From: Aquabacter sp. L1I39
GTDB lineage: Bacteria; Pseudomonadota; Alphaproteobacteria; Rhizobiales; Xanthobacteraceae
NCBI RefSeq assembly: GCF_017742835.1
Contig: NZ_CP072392.1
Span: forward strand, 3,557,695-3,621,694
Length of the DNA: 64,000 nt
Reading direction: 5' to 3'
The stretch's first letter is position 1. Each line of letters starts with the position of its first letter. The translations under genes and the position numbers were made by a program. Of the stretch, positions 27,744 to 35,598 are shown in pieces. A model generated the notes under the pieces. The model saw only the letters and a list, made by a program, of their open reading frames with translations. It did not search any database and had not been told where the DNA came from.

Positions 27744-28231
27744 GCCAAAGCCTCCGCACGACCTGCCGCCGCATGGCGGGCCGGATCGAGATCCACATGC
27801 AGGCTGACGCCGTGGCGGCGGAAGCCAAGGTTTTCGTAAAAGTGGTGCGCCTGGGTCCGCCGGTTGTTGGAGGACAAGGCCAGCTTGTAGCAGCCCTTCT
27901 CCGCCGCCTTGGCCATGGCGAAGCGCATCATCGCGGCACCGATGCCGCTGCCCTGGCGCTCCGCGGCCACCACCACGTCCTCCACAACCGCGGAGGGGGA
28001 GCCCTGATGGCCGATATTGTCCATCACCAGCAGGGCGAAGGTGCCCACCAATGTGCCTGCATCCTCGGCCACATAGAGCACATAGTCGGGATAAAGGGCG
28101 AAGCGGGCGAACACGGCGCGCGCATCCGCGAGGGACAAGACGCGGCCATTGTCCATGGCCGGCTGGGCATAGAGGGCGAGCACGCCCGCAAGGTCATCCT
28201 CGCGCGCCGGGCGAATGCGGAAGCCGCTCAT
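27740..28231 (-). CDS. GNAT family N-acetyltransferase in the phn operon (possible PhnO role)
   Basis: 163 residues. The acetyl-CoA binding loop region is VVVAAERQGSGIGAAMMRFAM (motif A, Q/RxxGxG/A), followed by the C-terminal motif B phrase SSNNRRTQAHHFYENLGFRRHG, typical of GNAT enzymes. It overlaps phnJ upstream and phnK downstream by 4 nt each, so it is translated as part of the C-P lyase operon. PhnO of enteric bacteria N-acetylates aminoalkylphosphonates, and the same job is a reasonable inference. The sequence itself does not prove the substrate. The start at 28231 was chosen because it begins the fold (MSGFRIRPAREDD) and sits on the phnJ stop. Confidence 0.85.
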   Translation of the reverse strand: MSGFRIRPAREDDLAGVLALYAQPAMDNGRVLSLADARAVFARFALYPDYVLYVAEDAGTLVGTFALLVMDNIGHQGSPSAVVEDVVVAAERQGSGIGAAMMRFAMAKAAEKGCYKLALSSNNRRTQAHHFYENLGFRRHGVSLHVDLDPARHAAAGRAEALA

Positions 28232-29130
28232 TCCGCCGCCTCCTGCGCCGGGGCGCTCATCTCGCCGCGATGGCCTTCGGCCTGACGGGTGCTGCAATGG
28301 TCGGTGTCCGAGCACACGAACATGCGCCCGCCTTTGTCGTCGAGGATCACCTCGTCGAGATAGACCCCCGTGGCGCCGCACAGCGCGCAGGGCTTGGCGA
28401 AATGCTGGACGCGGAAGGGATGGTCCTCGAAATCCAGCGAGACAACGCGGGTATGCGGCGGGATGGCATAGATGCGCTGCTCGCGCCCGGCGCCGAAGAG
28501 CTGCAGCGCGGGGCTGTCATTCATCTTCGGATTGTCGAACTTGGGGATGGGCGAGGGGTCCATCACATAGCGCTCGGCGACCGCCACCGGATAGGCATAG
28601 GTGGTGGCGATATGGCCGTGGCGGGCGATGTCCTCATAGAGCTTCACATGCATGAGGCCGTAATCGGCAAGGCCGTGCAGCTTGCGCGTCTCGGTCTCGC
28701 GCGGCTCCAGGAAGCGCAGCGGCTCGGGGATGGGCACCTGATAGACCAGCACCTGGCCGGCCTTCAGCGGGGCTTCCGGGATGCGGTGGCGGGTCTGAAT
28801 GACGCTCGCCTCCTCCGTGCGGGTGGTGGTGGCCACCCCCGCCGTCTTCTTGAAGAAGCCCCGGATGGCCACCGCATTGGTGGTGTCGTCCGAGCCCTGG
28901 TCGATGACCTTCAGCACATCATCGGTGCCGAGGAGGGCGGCCGTCACCTGCACGCCGCCAGTGCCCCAGCCATAGGGCATGGGCATTTCGCGGCTGGCGA
29001 AGGGCACCTGATAGCCGGGAATGGCGATCGCTTTGAGGATCGCGCGCCGGATCATGCGCTTGGTCTGCTCGTCCAGATAGGCGAAATTATAGGTGATGGC
29101 GGGCGCGGTCGTGGTGGGGGCCGTGGTCAT
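28228..29130 (-). CDS. phnJ: C-P lyase catalytic subunit PhnJ (radical SAM-type)
   Basis: 300 residues. Cys248, Cys251, Cys273 and Cys279 (PCALCGATG and FVCSDTDHCS) match Escherichia coli PhnJ Cys241, Cys244, Cys266 and Cys272 with a constant offset of seven. The first three hold the [4Fe-4S] cluster, and the last is the thiyl-radical Cys. The glycine region AIPGYQVPFASREMPMPYGWG is also intact (Gly39). PhnJ cleaves the C-P bond of ribose-1-alkylphosphonate-5-phosphate, releasing an alkane. The sequence therefore encodes a full-length enzyme with all known catalytic residues. The gene overlaps phnI and the GNAT gene by 4 nt each. Confidence 0.97.
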   Translation of the reverse strand: MTTAPTTTAPAITYNFAYLDEQTKRMIRRAILKAIAIPGYQVPFASREMPMPYGWGTGGVQVTAALLGTDDVLKVIDQGSDDTTNAVAIRGFFKKTAGVATTTRTEEASVIQTRHRIPEAPLKAGQVLVYQVPIPEPLRFLEPRETETRKLHGLADYGLMHVKLYEDIARHGHIATTYAYPVAVAERYVMDPSPIPKFDNPKMNDSPALQLFGAGREQRIYAIPPHTRVVSLDFEDHPFRVQHFAKPCALCGATGVYLDEVILDDKGGRMFVCSDTDHCSTRQAEGHRGEMSAPAQEAAE

Positions 29131-30269
29131 TGCGCCGCCTCCGGCAGCTGGAGTGCTTCGTCAGCGGGGGCCTCGTCCTGCGGCAAGGCGGTGGCCCGCA
29201 TGCGGCGCACCAGGTCCAATTCGGCCTGGAAGTCCACGTAGTGGGGCAGCTTCAGGTGCTCCACGAAGCCGGTGGCCTGTACATTGTCGGAATGGGAGAG
29301 GACGAATTCCGTGTCCTGGGCGGGGGCGGTCTTTTCCTCCCCCAGCTCCTGCCAGCGCAGCGCCCGGTCCACCAGCGCCATGGACATGGCCTTGCGCTCG
29401 GACTGGCCGAACACGAGGCCATAGCCGCGGGTGAACTGGGGCGGCACGCTGGCCGAGCCCTTGAACTGGTTCACCATCTGGCATTCGGTGACGGTGACAC
29501 GGCCGAGCGGCACGGCAAAGCCCAGCTCCTCCACATGGAGCTCCACCTCCACCTCGCCCATGCGCACCTCGCCCACGAAGGGATGGGTGCGGGCATAGCC
29601 GCGCTGGGTGGAATAGCCGAGCGCCAGCAGGAAGCCCTCGTCGCCGCGCGCCAGATTCTGGAGCCGCAGCGGCCGCTCGGCGGGGAAGGAGAGCGGCGAG
29701 CGGGTGAGGTCCGGCGGCTCGCTGCCATCGTCGTAAGGGGCGGGCTCGATGAGGCCCTCGTCGCCGAGCAAATCGGTGACGCGGGGCATGGCCTCCGGCG
29801 GCTGGGCGGTCGCGACGAGCGGCTCGTCCGCGCGGGGCGCCGACGGGGCGGCTTCCGCTGCATTCACCGCGAGGGACGGGTCCAGCAGGCGATGGGTGTA
29901 GTCGAAGGTGGGGCCGAGCACCTGCCCGCCGGGGAGGTCCTTGAAGGTGGCCGAGATGCGCCGCCGCGCCCGCATGGCCCCGGTATCCACCGGCTCGGTG
30001 GCGCCGAAGCGGGGCAAGGTGGTGCGGAAGGCGCGCACCAGGAAGATGGCCTCGATCATGTCGCCGCGGGCCTGCTTCAAGGCGAGGGCGGCGAGATCCC
30101 GGTCATAGAGCGAGCCCTCCGCCATGATGCGGTCCACCGCCAAAGCGAGCTGCTCGCGGATCTGGTCGATGCCCAGCTCCGGCACGGCCGGGTCGCCCCG
30201 CCGGGTGCGATCGAGCAGAGCGTGGGCATTGCCAATGGCGGTCTCGCCGCCCTTCACTGCCACATACAT
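29127..30269 (-). CDS. phnI: C-P lyase core subunit PhnI
   Basis: 380 residues, normal for PhnI. It begins MYVAVKGGETAIGNAHALL and continues with RTRRGDPAVPELGIDQIREQL, then RISATFKDLPGGQVLGPTFDYTHRLLD and the C-terminal block PHYVDFQAELDLVRRMR, all conserved in PhnI. The protein is a nucleosidase-like subunit that, with PhnG, PhnH and PhnL, displaces adenine from ATP with the phosphonate. The ATG at 30269 lies 4 nt after the phnH stop (30274). The frame stays open upstream, which reflects GC bias only. It overlaps phnJ by 4 nt. Confidence 0.96.
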   Translation of the reverse strand: MYVAVKGGETAIGNAHALLDRTRRGDPAVPELGIDQIREQLALAVDRIMAEGSLYDRDLAALALKQARGDMIEAIFLVRAFRTTLPRFGATEPVDTGAMRARRRISATFKDLPGGQVLGPTFDYTHRLLDPSLAVNAAEAAPSAPRADEPLVATAQPPEAMPRVTDLLGDEGLIEPAPYDDGSEPPDLTRSPLSFPAERPLRLQNLARGDEGFLLALGYSTQRGYARTHPFVGEVRMGEVEVELHVEELGFAVPLGRVTVTECQMVNQFKGSASVPPQFTRGYGLVFGQSERKAMSMALVDRALRWQELGEEKTAPAQDTEFVLSHSDNVQATGFVEHLKLPHYVDFQAELDLVRRMRATALPQDEAPADEALQLPEAAQ

Positions 30270-30273
30270 GGAC

Positions 30274-30885
30274 TTACTCCTCCGCGCCGGCGCGCACCGA
30301 GCGGGGCAGCCCCACCACGATGTCACGCGCGACCAGCAGCAGGTCGATGCCGAGGGGGAAGGCGGCGCGGTTTTCGCGCAGCCGGTCCGCCATATCGGCC
30401 GGAAGGGGAGTGGCGCCGAGCCGGATCGCCCCGTCGATGCCGGGCCCTTCGAGCCGAAGGCGCACGCCGGGCACGTCCGGCCCCGCATCCTCCACGCCGA
30501 CAATCAGCGTCGCCGAACGGTCCGGATAATCGGGCTCGCCCTGGGCAAAAAGGGCGAAGTCCGGTAGCGCCGCGCCCGCAGCGATGAGCGCGAAACGGGC
30601 GGTGGCGGGGTCGTCAACCACCGGTGCGCCGGTGTGGAAGCGCAGGAAATCCGCGACGCCCGCGCCTTCCCGCAAGGCGGGGTCGAGCCAGACGGGGGTC
30701 TCGTAATCCAGCAAAGCCAGGGCGATGGCGGCAAGCCCCGGCGTCAACGGGGTGGGCGGCGCCAGATCGGTGTCGAGGGTCTGTGGCGCGCCAGGCTGCG
30801 CCAGCGCCCACATCACCGCCTTGAAGGTGCGCTGGGCATCGCGGGCGGGGTCGGCAAAGCCGGAAGCAAGAGCGGGGGCGGTCAT
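30274..30885 (-). CDS. phnH: C-P lyase core subunit PhnH
   Basis: 203 residues. GFADPARDAQRTFKAVMWALAQPG at the N-terminus and ALALLDYETPVWLDPAL are PhnH landmarks, and the C-terminal RENRAAFPLGIDLLLVARDIVVGLPRSVR is strongly conserved. PhnH forms part of the (PhnGHIJ)2 core. A clear GGAGAGGAT ribosome site precedes the ATG at 30885, whose first base is the last base of the phnG stop codon (TGATG). Confidence 0.95.
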   Translation of the reverse strand: MTAPALASGFADPARDAQRTFKAVMWALAQPGAPQTLDTDLAPPTPLTPGLAAIALALLDYETPVWLDPALREGAGVADFLRFHTGAPVVDDPATARFALIAAGAALPDFALFAQGEPDYPDRSATLIVGVEDAGPDVPGVRLRLEGPGIDGAIRLGATPLPADMADRLRENRAAFPLGIDLLLVARDIVVGLPRSVRAGAEE

Positions 30886-31340
30886 CAATCCTCTCCGCGC
30901 ACCATGGTGAAGAAGTCCACCTTGGTGGCCTTGGTGCGCTCGGCTTCCGCCGCCGCGTCGGCCGCGAGGCGCAGGCGGATGGGCTTTAAGGCATCTTCCA
31001 GCGCTGGCCGAAGGGCCGCGTCTTGCCACAAGGCATCGAGAATGGCCGCCGCTCGCGCGCGCTTGGGATCGCGCCCGAGCAGATAGGCAACGCCCGTGGG
31101 GCCATTGCCGACGCGGACGGCCGCCCGTGTGACGGTGGCCTCCCCCAGATTGAAGGGGGCGCCGTCGCCACCGATTCGACCGCGCACCATGGCGAGGCCC
31201 GATTCCGGCGGGCGCAAATCCCTGACCGGCGGCAGGGGCGCGAAGCGCTCCAGCGCCACGTCCAATTCTTTCTGGGTGGCGCCGGCGAGAATGGTCATTG
31301 CCGCCTGCCGTTGTTCGGTGAGGTCCTGGTCTGCCGTCAT
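30885..31340 (-). CDS. phnG: C-P lyase core subunit PhnG
   Basis: 151 residues. QRQAAMTILAGATQKELD, the central RPPESGLAMVRGRIGGDGAPFNLGEATVTRA and GVAYLLGRDPKRARAAAILDAL are typical of PhnG, which pairs with PhnI in the complex. GAGGG lies just before the ATG at 31340. It is the first gene of the minus-strand phn operon, 72 nt from the palindromic operator at 31412-31433, with phnF transcribed in the opposite direction. Confidence 0.94.
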   Translation of the reverse strand: MTADQDLTEQRQAAMTILAGATQKELDVALERFAPLPPVRDLRPPESGLAMVRGRIGGDGAPFNLGEATVTRAAVRVGNGPTGVAYLLGRDPKRARAAAILDALWQDAALRPALEDALKPIRLRLAADAAAEAERTKATKVDFFTMVRGED

Positions 31341-31411
31341 GGAGCCCTCAAGCCGTATAATCCGAGGCCGCGTGTGGCCTCGGAGGTATCTCATACCGGA
31401 TCTGGTGCTTC

Positions 31412-31433
31412 TTTGTATATTGGTCTATACAAA
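31412..31433. promoter_or_regulatory. Probable PhnF operator between phnG and phnF
   Basis: The perfect 8-bp inverted repeat TTTGTATA (31412-31419) / TATACAAA (31426-31433) has a 6-nt spacer. The right half reads TGGTCTATAC, which resembles the GTCTATAC-type half-sites bound by GntR/HutC regulators including PhnF. It lies in the divergent region, 45 nt from phnF and 72 nt from phnG, so one bound dimer could control both transcripts. Confidence 0.7.
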
Positions 31434-31477
31434 TACACAAGAACGGAATGGCGGTGCAAACAGCGAGCGGGGGGAAC

Positions 31478-32242
31478 ATGGAAGAGTTCGATCACGGGAC
31501 AATGACGGTAGCCGATGAAAGCTCCCTGGCGCGGGGCACCGGAGTCGCGCTCTGGAAGCAGATTGCCGAGCGGCTGGAGGCGGAGATTGCCGGCGGCTCC
31601 TTTCCGCCCGGCGCGCGCCTGCCGGTGGAGGCGGACCTGGCGGTGCGCTTCGGGGTCAACCGGCATACAGTGCGGCGCGCCCTTTCGGTGCTGAGCGAGA
31701 AGGGCCTCATCGAGGCGACCGCCGGGCGCGGCACCTTTGTGCGTGAGCCGCCGATCGCCTATCCCATCGGCCCGCGCACGCGCTTCTCCGAGATCGTCTC
31801 GGCGGGTGGCCGCGAGCCGTTTGGCCGCTATATGGGCTCGTCGGTGGAGCCGGCCTCTGCCGAGGTGGCCCGCGGGCTGAATGTGGCGGAGGGAACTGAG
31901 ATCCTGGTGATCGAGAGCCTGCACGAGGCGGATGGGGTGCCCATCTCCTTCGGCCGTGCTTGCTTCGTCCATGCTCGGTGTCCGGACCTCGACCTCGTCT
32001 ATGCCGCGACCGGGTCGCTCACGCGCGCTCTCGCCACCATCGGCATCCAGGACTATCGTCGGCGCGAGACCCGGATTTCGGCGCGCCCCGCCACCGAGCG
32101 GGAACAGGAGGTGCTGAGCCTTGCGGCTGGCCGTTCCGTCCTGGTGCTGGAGCGCGTCGACGTGGAGCCGAACGGCGTGCCGCTGCAATGGGGCCGCTCC
32201 AGCTTCGCGGCGGACCGGGTGCAACTCGTGGTCAAGCCTTGA
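31478..32242 (+). CDS. phnF: GntR family (HutC subfamily) regulator PhnF
   Basis: 254 residues. The winged helix-turn-helix (LWKQIAERLEAEIAGGSFPPGARLPVEADLAVRFGVNRHTVRRALSVLSEKGLIEATAGRGTFV, about residues 25-88) is followed by a UTRA effector domain ending VERVD-like LVLERVDVEPNGVPLQWGRSSFAADRVQLV. It is divergent from the C-P lyase operon, as phnF usually is, and next to a palindromic site. It probably represses the operon. The start at 31478 has a G-rich ribosome site (GCGGGGGGAAC). An ATG at 31448 would add ten residues. Confidence 0.92.
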   Translation: MEEFDHGTMTVADESSLARGTGVALWKQIAERLEAEIAGGSFPPGARLPVEADLAVRFGVNRHTVRRALSVLSEKGLIEATAGRGTFVREPPIAYPIGPRTRFSEIVSAGGREPFGRYMGSSVEPASAEVARGLNVAEGTEILVIESLHEADGVPISFGRACFVHARCPDLDLVYAATGSLTRALATIGIQDYRRRETRISARPATEREQEVLSLAAGRSVLVLERVDVEPNGVPLQWGRSSFAADRVQLVVKP

Positions 32243-32250
32243 GGTTTATC

Positions 32251-32862
32251 GTGCCCGCCATTTCCTCCCTCGCCGAGCTGCGCAGCGTCTACAAGCCCGC
32301 CAATCCCCGCTCGGTGGCCAAGGCGATTCCCCAGCTCGACGGCCACTGCCGGCGCTTCATCGGCCTGAGCCCGTTCTTGCTGCTGGCCACCGGCGGTCCC
32401 GACGGCACGTCCGACGTCTCCCCGCGCGGCGATGGCCCCGGCTTCGTGGCGGTGGAGGATGACCACACCCTCCTTCTGCCCGACCGCCCCGGCAACAACC
32501 GCCTCGACAGCCTGGAGAACATCATCGCCCGTCCCGGAGTCGGCCTCTTGTTCCTCATCCCCGGCGTCGACGAGACGCTGCGGGTGAATGGCACCGCGCA
32601 GATCCATACGGACGAGGACCTCAAGGCCCGCTTCGTGGTGCAGGGCAAGCTGCCGCTGTCCGTGATTCGCATCACCGTTCACGAGGCCTATCTGCATTGC
32701 GCAAAGGCGCTCATGCGCTCGGAATTGTGGAATGCCGAGCGCCAGGTGGAACGCTCCGTCCTGCCCACCATGGGGCAGATGCTGGAGGACCACACGTCCG
32801 GCGCCTACAAGGCCGAGAGCCAGGAAGAGATGCTCAAGCGCTACAAGGAAGTTATGTACTGA
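32251..32862 (+). CDS. PPOX-class FMN-dependent flavoprotein (MSMEG_1061-like family)
   Basis: 203 residues. A split-barrel flavin-binding fold is suggested by FLLLATGGPDGTSDVSPRGDGPGFV, TLLLPDRPGNNRLDSLENIIARPGVGLLFLIPG and ETLRVNGTAQI, followed by CAKALMRSELWN, all typical of pyridoxamine-phosphate-oxidase-like proteins of this family. It starts at a GTG 8 nt after phnF, with GAGG 7 nt before it, so it is probably co-transcribed with the regulator. A direct role in phosphonate use is not known and is inferred only from position. It is convergent with the deacetylase gene, 9 nt away. Confidence 0.85.
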   Translation: MPAISSLAELRSVYKPANPRSVAKAIPQLDGHCRRFIGLSPFLLLATGGPDGTSDVSPRGDGPGFVAVEDDHTLLLPDRPGNNRLDSLENIIARPGVGLLFLIPGVDETLRVNGTAQIHTDEDLKARFVVQGKLPLSVIRITVHEAYLHCAKALMRSELWNAERQVERSVLPTMGQMLEDHTSGAYKAESQEEMLKRYKEVMY

Positions 32863-32871
32863 GGACGGGGT

Positions 32872-33843
32872 TTACGGGGCCGGCAGCACCCGCCGGCCCG
32901 CCCGCGCCGCCTCGTCATAGACCCGCGTGTCGCCAGGCCGTTCCGAATAGCAGGTGGACGCCACCACCGGCGTCCCGGCCTTCAGGAGGTCGGAGACGGT
33001 GACGAAGCGATAGCCCTTCGCCTTCAGCGCGGGAATGAGCATCCGCACCGCCTCCGCCGTGTGGCGGCCGCGGCCATTGGCGTGCATCAGCACGATGGAG
33101 CCGGGCTTGATGGCGCGCAGCATGGCGTCCGCCATGAACTTGGCGCCGAGAAAAGCCGGATCGCCGGAATCCACGTCCCACTGGATGGCCAGGTGCCCGG
33201 TCTCGTTCACATAGGCCATGGATTCCGGGCTGCACGAGCCATAGGGGAAGCGGAAGAGTTCCGTGCGCGCCGGCACCTTCTCCAGCATGCATCCGGCCGC
33301 CGCCGCATCCGCCCGCGCGCCCGCCACCGCCATGTCCGTGTCATCCACCTGACGGCGCATATAATCGCCGCCGCGCACGGCAAGGTTGGCGTGGGACCAG
33401 GTGTGGTTGCCCACCTCGAACAGTGGGTCGGCGATCAATTGGGCGGCGCGCTCCTTGTGGTCCAGTGTCCACTTGCCGCCGGCAAAGAAGGTGGCGGGCA
33501 CCTTTTCGGCCCGCAGCGTATCCACGATCACCCCGTCATAGCCGGAGATTTCCCCCGACGCCTCGCACAGGTCGAAGGTGAGGGCCACCAGCTTCACGCC
33601 CGGCGGCAGGTCCACCCGGCGGATCGAGCCGCTGAGCCCAGGTGCCACCTGCCGGGGCGCGGGCAACAGGCGCTCCTTGAGTTGAGCGGCCACGTGGGAG
33701 GGCTGCACCTTCTCCTCGCCCGGCCGCGCGGCGAGTGCGCCCGGAGCAAAGCAGGCCGGCTGGGCGGCGAGCGGGGAGGCCGGGAGGAGGGCGCCGAGAA
33801 GGAGCGCGGCTGACGTCAGGCGGCGGAGGGAAAAGCGAGGCAT
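32872..33843 (-). CDS. Secreted polysaccharide deacetylase (CE4/NodB fold), variant metal motif
   Basis: 323 residues. A signal peptide (residues about 1-26, ending PLAAQ) precedes a NodB-homology domain. Motif 1 reads ALTFDLCE rather than TFDDG, keeping the catalytic-base Asp but replacing the metal-binding Asp with Leu. Motif 2, NHTWSHANL, keeps both His. Later blocks ELFRFPYGSCSPES, QWDVDSGD and SIVLMHANGRGRHTAEAV match the family. Such enzymes remove N-acetyl groups from peptidoglycan or polysaccharide outside the membrane. The TFDLCE form occurs in other proteobacterial members, so activity is plausible. The start at 33843 begins the signal peptide. Confidence 0.85.
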   Translation of the reverse strand: MPRFSLRRLTSAALLLGALLPASPLAAQPACFAPGALAARPGEEKVQPSHVAAQLKERLLPAPRQVAPGLSGSIRRVDLPPGVKLVALTFDLCEASGEISGYDGVIVDTLRAEKVPATFFAGGKWTLDHKERAAQLIADPLFEVGNHTWSHANLAVRGGDYMRRQVDDTDMAVAGARADAAAAGCMLEKVPARTELFRFPYGSCSPESMAYVNETGHLAIQWDVDSGDPAFLGAKFMADAMLRAIKPGSIVLMHANGRGRHTAEAVRMLIPALKAKGYRFVTVSDLLKAGTPVVASTCYSERPGDTRVYDEAARAGRRVLPAP

Positions 33844-34014
33844 CGGGCGATTCTTGCGGGGATTTTCGGGGGCGCGGTGAGACCAAGCGTGCGGTGATCG
33901 CACGGGGCGGCCGCTCTTTCGGGCGGAGAAGACAGGCCAGTCCTGGCCGGGTGAGACCGGCGGCACTATGCACCGCGCCACCGGGAGCGGAACCGCCGAT
34001 TGCGGGGATCACCC

Positions 34015-34908
34015 ATGCGCGCCCGCCTCTTCCTCGCTGTCCACCGCTCCTGCCGGCGCGGGCTTGGCCTCTGGCGCGTGTGGAGCGCAAGCTGTACCAT
34101 CCTGGGGTGTCTCGATCATGACCGGGGGAGGGGGCTCATGGCCGTGGTGGTGCGCACCGCTCAGCTGCGCCAGAGCCTGCATATTCCCCCGCGCGACGCG
34201 GTGGACGCCGAGACGGCGGATGTGCCCGACGACCAGATCCTCGGCACCAACTTCCTGCTGGACTATGAGGCGGCCGACGGCGCGCCGAGCCGGCGCGAAA
34301 TCATCGTGCGCAAGGTGGAGCGGGCCGACGGCGTGCTGCGGGTGGGGGCGGTGTGCCTGCTGCGCAAGACCACACGCTCCTTCCGCGTCGACCGGATGCG
34401 CATGCTCGTCCATGGCCGCACCGGCGAGATCATTGACGACATTCCCGGCTTCTTCGGCAAGCTTGCACTGGTCGAGGCGGACCCTGCACCGCAGGCCGTG
34501 CACGCCCGGCGGCAGCCTCTGTCTCCGGTGCGCCTCGACACGGTCCAGCGCGACGCGCTGCGGGCGCTTGTGCGTCCGGCGGCCATCGCGCTGATGTATA
34601 TGGCGCGGGCCGACCATGATCTGGCCGGCGAGGAGATCGCCGTGATCGCCGACCTGATCGAGGACGCCCGGACCCATCTTGCCCTGCCGGCAAGCGCGGC
34701 CGACGCCCACCTGCTCCAGGAGATGACCGCCTTGCTGCCCACCGGCAACCTCTTGACCCGCGCGCTGCGCACCCTGGCCGGCGCCGATTTTCCCAAGGAC
34801 TTGCCGGCGCGCCTCACCCGCATGGCGAAGGCGGACGGCCACGCGCGGCCGGAGGAAGTGGCAGCCTATGGCGAGATCCTCTCCACCTTGCGGCGGGTGA
34901 CGGCCTGA
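34015..34908 (+). CDS. TerB-like tellurite-resistance-domain protein, function unknown
   Basis: 297 residues. The first 60 residues are basic and partly hydrophobic. The centre (about 60-160) has a WYL-like pattern, REIIVRKVERADGVLRVGAVCLLRKTTRSFRVDRM. The C-terminal third (about 180-295) resembles the helical TerB domain: MYMARADHDLAGEEIAVIADLIEDA and ARLTRMAKADGHARPEEVAAYGEIL, with acidic residues that could bind metal. The last base of its stop codon is the first base of the next ATG (TGATG), so it is translationally coupled to a DEDD exonuclease. The start is uncertain: an ATG at 34138 is also possible, and the SD at 34015 is weak. Confidence 0.7.
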   Translation: MRARLFLAVHRSCRRGLGLWRVWSASCTILGCLDHDRGRGLMAVVVRTAQLRQSLHIPPRDAVDAETADVPDDQILGTNFLLDYEAADGAPSRREIIVRKVERADGVLRVGAVCLLRKTTRSFRVDRMRMLVHGRTGEIIDDIPGFFGKLALVEADPAPQAVHARRQPLSPVRLDTVQRDALRALVRPAAIALMYMARADHDLAGEEIAVIADLIEDARTHLALPASAADAHLLQEMTALLPTGNLLTRALRTLAGADFPKDLPARLTRMAKADGHARPEEVAAYGEILSTLRRVTA

Positions 34909-35498
34909 TGCGCCCGCCGGCCTCTTTGCCGCCCGTGGTGGTGGCCCTCGACGTGGAGACCACCGGCGTCAGCGGGGCGGACCGCATCGTCTCCATCGGC
35001 ATGGTCCGCCTGGAGACGGCGGGCCTTGCGGACGGGAACCTGGTCGTCGAGGTGCACCACGCATTCTGCAATCCAGGTCGGCGCAGCCACTGGGCGGCGC
35101 TGAAGGTGCACGGGATTAAGGATGCGTTCCTGGCCGCGCAGCCGCCGTTTGCCGACCTCGCCGACGAGATCTGCGCGTTCCTCTCTCCCGCCAGCCTCCT
35201 CCTCGCCCACAATGCCCCCTTCGACCGGCGCTTCCTGACGCAGGAACTGGCTCTTTCCGGCCGTCTGGGGCGTCTGCCGCCCTGGCTTTGCACCCTTCAG
35301 CTGTCCGGCGCGAAGCTGGATGTGGCCTGCGCCGATCTCGGCCTGACGCGCGCCGGCGCACATCATGGGGCGTTGGAGGATGCCTGGCTGGCGCTCATGG
35401 TCTATCTCGCCCATTCCGGGGTGTCGCGGGACCTCCTGTGCGCCCTGCCGACGGAGCTGACTGCCGCCACCGCCGCCCCATTGTCCGCCCTGGCGTAG
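34908..35498 (+). CDS. DEDDh 3'-5' exonuclease (DnaQ epsilon-like)
   Basis: 196 residues. All exonuclease motifs are present: ExoI DVETTGVSG, ExoII LLAHNAPFDRRFL and ExoIII HHGALEDAWL (His with Asp five residues on, the DEDDh pattern). It degrades DNA or RNA from the 3' end. It is shorter than the replicative epsilon subunit of many species and lacks an evident clamp- or polymerase-binding tail, so it is probably an accessory nuclease. It is translationally coupled to the TerB-like gene. Confidence 0.88.
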   Translation: MRPPASLPPVVVALDVETTGVSGADRIVSIGMVRLETAGLADGNLVVEVHHAFCNPGRRSHWAALKVHGIKDAFLAAQPPFADLADEICAFLSPASLLLAHNAPFDRRFLTQELALSGRLGRLPPWLCTLQLSGAKLDVACADLGLTRAGAHHGALEDAWLALMVYLAHSGVSRDLLCALPTELTAATAAPLSALA

Positions 35499-35598
35499 CG
35501 GGAGGTGCGCCGCACAAGGCAAGGGCCTTGCGGGAGTGGCGCGGCGGGCCGATGTTTCTGGCCATCCACGCGGCGGGGGCCGTAACGGGGACAAAAGA

